From contig JASKZT010000053.1 in NCBI GenBank assembly GCA_030145965.1, positions 1 through 7,562 of the forward strand: 7,562 nucleotides of DNA, given 5' to 3'. Below the pieces are notes generated by a model. The model was not told the DNA's origin and did not search any database. It worked only from the letters and a program-made list of their open reading frames with translations. Made by a program: the position numbers and the translations under genes. This DNA is from Ornithinimicrobium sp. (GTDB taxonomy: Bacteria; Actinomycetota; Actinomycetes; Actinomycetales; Dermatophilaceae). Every line of letters begins with the position of its first letter. The stretch's first letter is position 1. Below are positions 5,862 to 7,562 of this stretch, in pieces.

Positions 5862-6719
5862 CTACTCGTACCGCGGCCTGCCGTGGCCCAGCGGCGTCTG
5901 CCGGGCCCCGGCGTCGGTGGGCGCCCTCCCGCCCTGGCAGCGCGGGCAGTAGAACATGACCCGCTCCTGCGGCTGACGACCGATGGGGGCCAGCCGCACC
6001 GTGGTGCCGCACCGCTTGCAGGGCAGGCCCACCCGTCCGTGCACCCACGCGTCGTCGGCGTTGACGTCGGCCCGTCCGGTGACCGTCGTCCGCCCGACCC
6101 GGCAGCTGAGCACGAGCATGCGGCGCGCGGTGTCCAGCACCTGCGCCACCCGCTCCGCACCGACCTGCCCCACCGGCGTCCACGGGTTCACCTCGTGCAC
6201 GAAGAGCGGCTCGGCCGTGAAGATCGTCCCCATCCCGGCGACGTTGCGCTGGTCGAGCAGGGCCTCGGTGACCGTGCGGGCCGGGTCGGCGAGGACGTTG
6301 GTCAGAGCGGTCGCGGGGTCGTAGGCCGGGTCGAGCAGGTCGGGGCCCAGGTGACCCACGACCTGGGCCTCCTGGCTCGTGCGCACGAGGTCCAGCATCC
6401 CCAGGCTGTCGCCGACCGCCACCCGCGAGGAGGTCCACAGGAGGGCACGGACCGTGTGCCGCGACCCCAGCGCGCGGCGTCGCCCGACGGGGTGGACCCG
6501 CCAGGAGCCCTCCATGCGCAGGTGGCTGTGCAGGGTCAGGTCGCCCTCCACCCGGTGGAGCAGGTGCTTGCCGCGGGGGACCACCTCCAGGGTGCGGCGC
6601 CCGGACAGGTCCGCGGTGGCCAGGGAAGGCACCCGCAGGTCGCTGCCCTGCAGCGTCTCTCCGGCCAGGGCACCGTGCAGCCGGCGGGCCGTGCGCCAGA
6701 CCGCGTCGCCCTCAGGCAA
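5862..6719 (-). CDS. nei: Fpg/Nei-family DNA glycosylase (endonuclease VIII, Nei2-like)
   Basis: A 285-residue bifunctional base-excision repair enzyme that removes oxidised pyrimidines and cuts the abasic site. The start is TTG at 6719: the mature N-terminus must be Pro2-Glu3 (PEGD), because Pro2 is the catalytic nucleophile and Glu3 the acid, so no other start would give an active protein. Lys51 (RGKHLL) is the conserved beta-hairpin lysine. The helix-two-turns-helix segment LLDQRNVAGMGTIFTAEPLF is at 154-173 with Asn159. A four-Cys zinc finger is formed by Cys234, 237, 258 and 261, with the DNA-contacting Arg253 just before the third Cys. PEGD and the lack of the Fpg-type damage loop favour Nei over Fpg (MutM). 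A 24-residue tail follows the finger. No clear ribosome site precedes the TTG; a 23-codon leader ORF ends across it, so expression may rely on coupling. Confidence 0.93.
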   Translation of the reverse strand: MPEGDAVWRTARRLHGALAGETLQGSDLRVPSLATADLSGRRTLEVVPRGKHLLHRVEGDLTLHSHLRMEGSWRVHPVGRRRALGSRHTVRALLWTSSRVAVGDSLGMLDLVRTSQEAQVVGHLGPDLLDPAYDPATALTNVLADPARTVTEALLDQRNVAGMGTIFTAEPLFVHEVNPWTPVGQVGAERVAQVLDTARRMLVLSCRVGRTTVTGRADVNADDAWVHGRVGLPCKRCGTTVRLAPIGRQPQERVMFYCPRCQGGRAPTDAGARQTPLGHGRPRYE

Positions 6720-6783
6720 CGGGCACCCACCCGGGCGTCGGTCGCGCCGGGGCCGGGGCGCGGTCCCGGGCGGCGTGGGTCAT
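6712..6783 (-). CDS. possible 23-aa leader ORF overlapping the nei start
   Basis: ATG at 6783 opens a 23-codon frame, different from that of nei, beginning MTHAARDRAPAPARP and ending GWVPVA with TGA at 6714-6712. The stop lies five bases inside the nei gene, so the TTG of nei sits within the last codons of the leader. A TACCCT -10 element lies seven bases before the ATG, which would make the mRNA leaderless and the ATG its first codon. Nei itself has only a poor ribosome site (GGGTGGG). Together these suggest that ribosomes load on the leader and restart at the TTG. The peptide is Ala/Pro/Arg-rich, does not look conserved by itself and may only serve to bring ribosomes in. It could also be a chance open frame. 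Confidence 0.4.
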   Translation of the reverse strand: MTHAARDRAPAPARPTPGWVPVA

Positions 6784-6790
6784 GGTGGCC

Positions 6791-6796
6791 AGGGTA
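6791..6796 (-). promoter_or_regulatory. -10 element of the nei promoter
   Basis: On the minus strand TACCCT (6796 to 6791), preceded by GATC, fits TANNNT and is followed by GGCCACC and the ATG of the leader ORF at 6783. The expected transcription start coincides with that ATG. No recognisable -35 is seen at 16-18 bp. A 10-bp palindrome, AGGCGCGCCT, lies at 6801-6810 within the core promoter spacer; it may be chance. Confidence 0.45.
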
Positions 6797-6931
6797 GATC
6801 AGGCGCGCCTTCCGGGCGCCGGGTGAGGAGGTCGCGGGGGCGGGGCTTCCGGTGGCGGGCCCGGCGGCGGCGTGGGCAGGATGGGTCGACCGCCAGGGTG
6901 GCGGCGCGGAGCGAGACCAGAAGGAGGGCGC

Positions 6932-7141
6932 ATGGGCCTGCGCAAGGGCGACACGGTGACCTGGAACACGCCCCAGGGCCGGACCGAGGGCACGGTGGTG
7001 GAGCGGAGGACCAAGGACTTCACCCACGCCGGGCAGCAGTTCCGCGCCAGCGAGGACGAGCCGGCCTACATCGTCGAGTCCTCCTCCTCGGGCGCCAGGG
7101 CGGCGCACAAGGAGGACGCCCTGACCAGGAAGGGCTCCTAG
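6932..7141 (+). CDS. HVA1 family / DUF2945 Tudor-like small protein
   Basis: A 69-residue cytoplasmic protein beginning MGLRKGDTVTWNTPQGRTEGTVVER, with a middle KDFTHAGQQFRASEDEPAYIVES and an end KEDALTRKGS. This layout (GD-V-W--P-G---G-V, then a --F-AS-DEP-Y-V, then AA HKEDAL) is that of the hypervirulence-associated Tudor-domain family, previously DUF2945. It is a single SH3-like barrel; the biochemical role in bacteria is unknown. The ATG at 6932 follows AAGGAGG (6921-6927) at a four-base spacing, so this start is secure. It is divergent from nei across a 212-base gap and convergent with the EamA gene, with whose stop codon its own TAG overlaps. The promoter is not clear; CAGGAT at 6877-6882 is a weak -10 candidate. 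Confidence 0.85.
   Translation: MGLRKGDTVTWNTPQGRTEGTVVERRTKDFTHAGQQFRASEDEPAYIVESSSSGARAAHKEDALTRKGS
7138..7141. other. overlapping convergent stop codons (CTAG)
   Basis: The palindrome CTAG holds both stops: TAG 7139-7141 for the HVA1-family gene on the plus strand and TAG 7140-7138 for the EamA gene on the minus strand. The two coding regions overlap by four bases tail to tail, so there is no intergenic terminator and each transcript must run antisense into the other gene. Confidence 0.85.
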
Positions 7142-7562
7142 ACCGACGGGGTCCGCCTCCGGACCGGGGCGGCCACGACCAGCAGGCTCAGCACGACGAC
7201 GCCGATGCCTGCGGCCGTGAGCGGCGGCAGGCGCTCGCCGAGCACGATCACGCCGAGCACCGTGGCGGTGACCGGCTCGGCCAGCGACAGGGTGCTCACC
7301 GTGCGGGTGGGCAGGCGGCCCAGGCCGTGCTGGAAGAGCAGGTAGGACAGCCCGGTCGCCACCACCCCGAGCCAGGCCACCATGACCAGCCCGCCCGGCG
7401 TGAGCAGCCAGCCGAGGTCGGAGAGCAGCAGCGTGGGCAGCAGGACGAGAGCGCCGATGCCGAAGAAGCCTGCCATCACCCGGGGGCCCGCCATCCCGCG
7501 CAGGAGCAGGGTGCGTCCGGCGACGGTGTAGCCGGCGTAGGCCACGCCCGCCCCGACCGCCG
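7138..7562 (-). CDS. EamA/DMT-family transporter, C-terminal part
   Basis: The gene enters from beyond the right edge and is open through base 7562; about 140 residues are visible, with TAG at 7140-7138. It is the second half of a ten-helix drug/metabolite transporter of the EamA (RhaT/DMT) family, an inner-membrane exporter or permease. The visible chain has five hydrophobic helices. It contains AGYTVAGR at the end of one helix, the long motif LSYLLFQHGLGRLPTRTVSTLSLAEPVTATVLGVIVLGERLPPL split across two helices, and a last helix near AAGIGVVVLSLLVVAA. The pair SLAEPVTA and LGERLP is the EamA repeat signature (L-P--A-L-G---LGE). The substrate cannot be told from sequence. The GTG at 7545 is not a real start, since upstream codons continue the helix (AVGAGVAYAGYT). 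Confidence 0.92.
   Translation of the reverse strand, partial: AVGAGVAYAGYTVAGRTLLLRGMAGPRVMAGFFGIGALVLLPTLLLSDLGWLLTPGGLVMVAWLGVVATGLSYLLFQHGLGRLPTRTVSTLSLAEPVTATVLGVIVLGERLPPLTAAGIGVVVLSLLVVAAPVRRRTPSV

Noticed and set aside
5758..6438. Second minus-strand frame inside nei and clgR
   Set aside because: Shadow frame; Arg/Gly-rich with no domain, while nei has its complete motif set.
6799..7023. Pro-rich minus-strand frame opposite the HVA1 gene
   Set aside because: Low-complexity shadow of the HVA1-family gene and its GC-rich upstream region.

Overview
This is a window of very GC-rich DNA. Third codon positions are almost all G or C, GTG and TTG starts are common, and several -10 elements have the TANNNT form. 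Together with the gene order ftsK, rimO, pgsA, cinA/pncC, clgR, this points to an actinobacterial chromosome. My best guess is Micrococcales, perhaps near Intrasporangiaceae/Ornithinimicrobiaceae, judged from protein style only. I see no mobile element, tRNA, rRNA or CRISPR array, and no gene-free stretch longer than about 300 bases.

Layout. (1) 1-327: the 3' end of ftsK on the plus strand (DNA-binding gamma domain plus an acidic tail). (2) 332-2656: three minus-strand genes that look like one operon, transcribed right to left: a lipoprotein with a possible PknH-C-like sensor fold, a secreted SGNH/GDSL hydrolase with a prepilin-like N-terminus, and a small membrane protein. This set lies head-on to the core genes and is the most accessory-looking part of the window. 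(3) 2657-2772: a divergent promoter region holding two apparently leaderless promoters and a DosR/DevR-like inverted repeat (2739-2753) just upstream of rimO. (4) 2773-5434: rimO, pgsA and cinA/pncC, joined by two GTGA stop/start overlaps, so translationally coupled. (5) 5472-5816: clgR, a Clp-protease-gene activator, with its own promoter overlapping the end of cinA. (6) 5862-6719 (minus): a Nei-type DNA glycosylase with a TTG start, preceded by a 23-codon leader ORF that ends inside the glycosylase start region. (7) 6932-7141: a small HVA1/Tudor (DUF2945-type) protein. (8) 7138-7562 (minus): the C-terminal part of an EamA/DMT transporter that runs off the window.

How the genes fit together. 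The core block is housekeeping: chromosome segregation (FtsK), ribosomal protein S12 modification (RimO), phospholipid head-group synthesis (PgsA), NAD-cycle salvage (PncC), control of proteolysis (ClgR) and base-excision repair (Nei). The reverse-strand set codes for cell-envelope proteins whose joint role is unknown. The points most worth a second look are the DosR-like box on rimO, the prepilin-like signal on a GDSL hydrolase coupled to a sensor-like lipoprotein, and the leader ORF overlapping the nei start.
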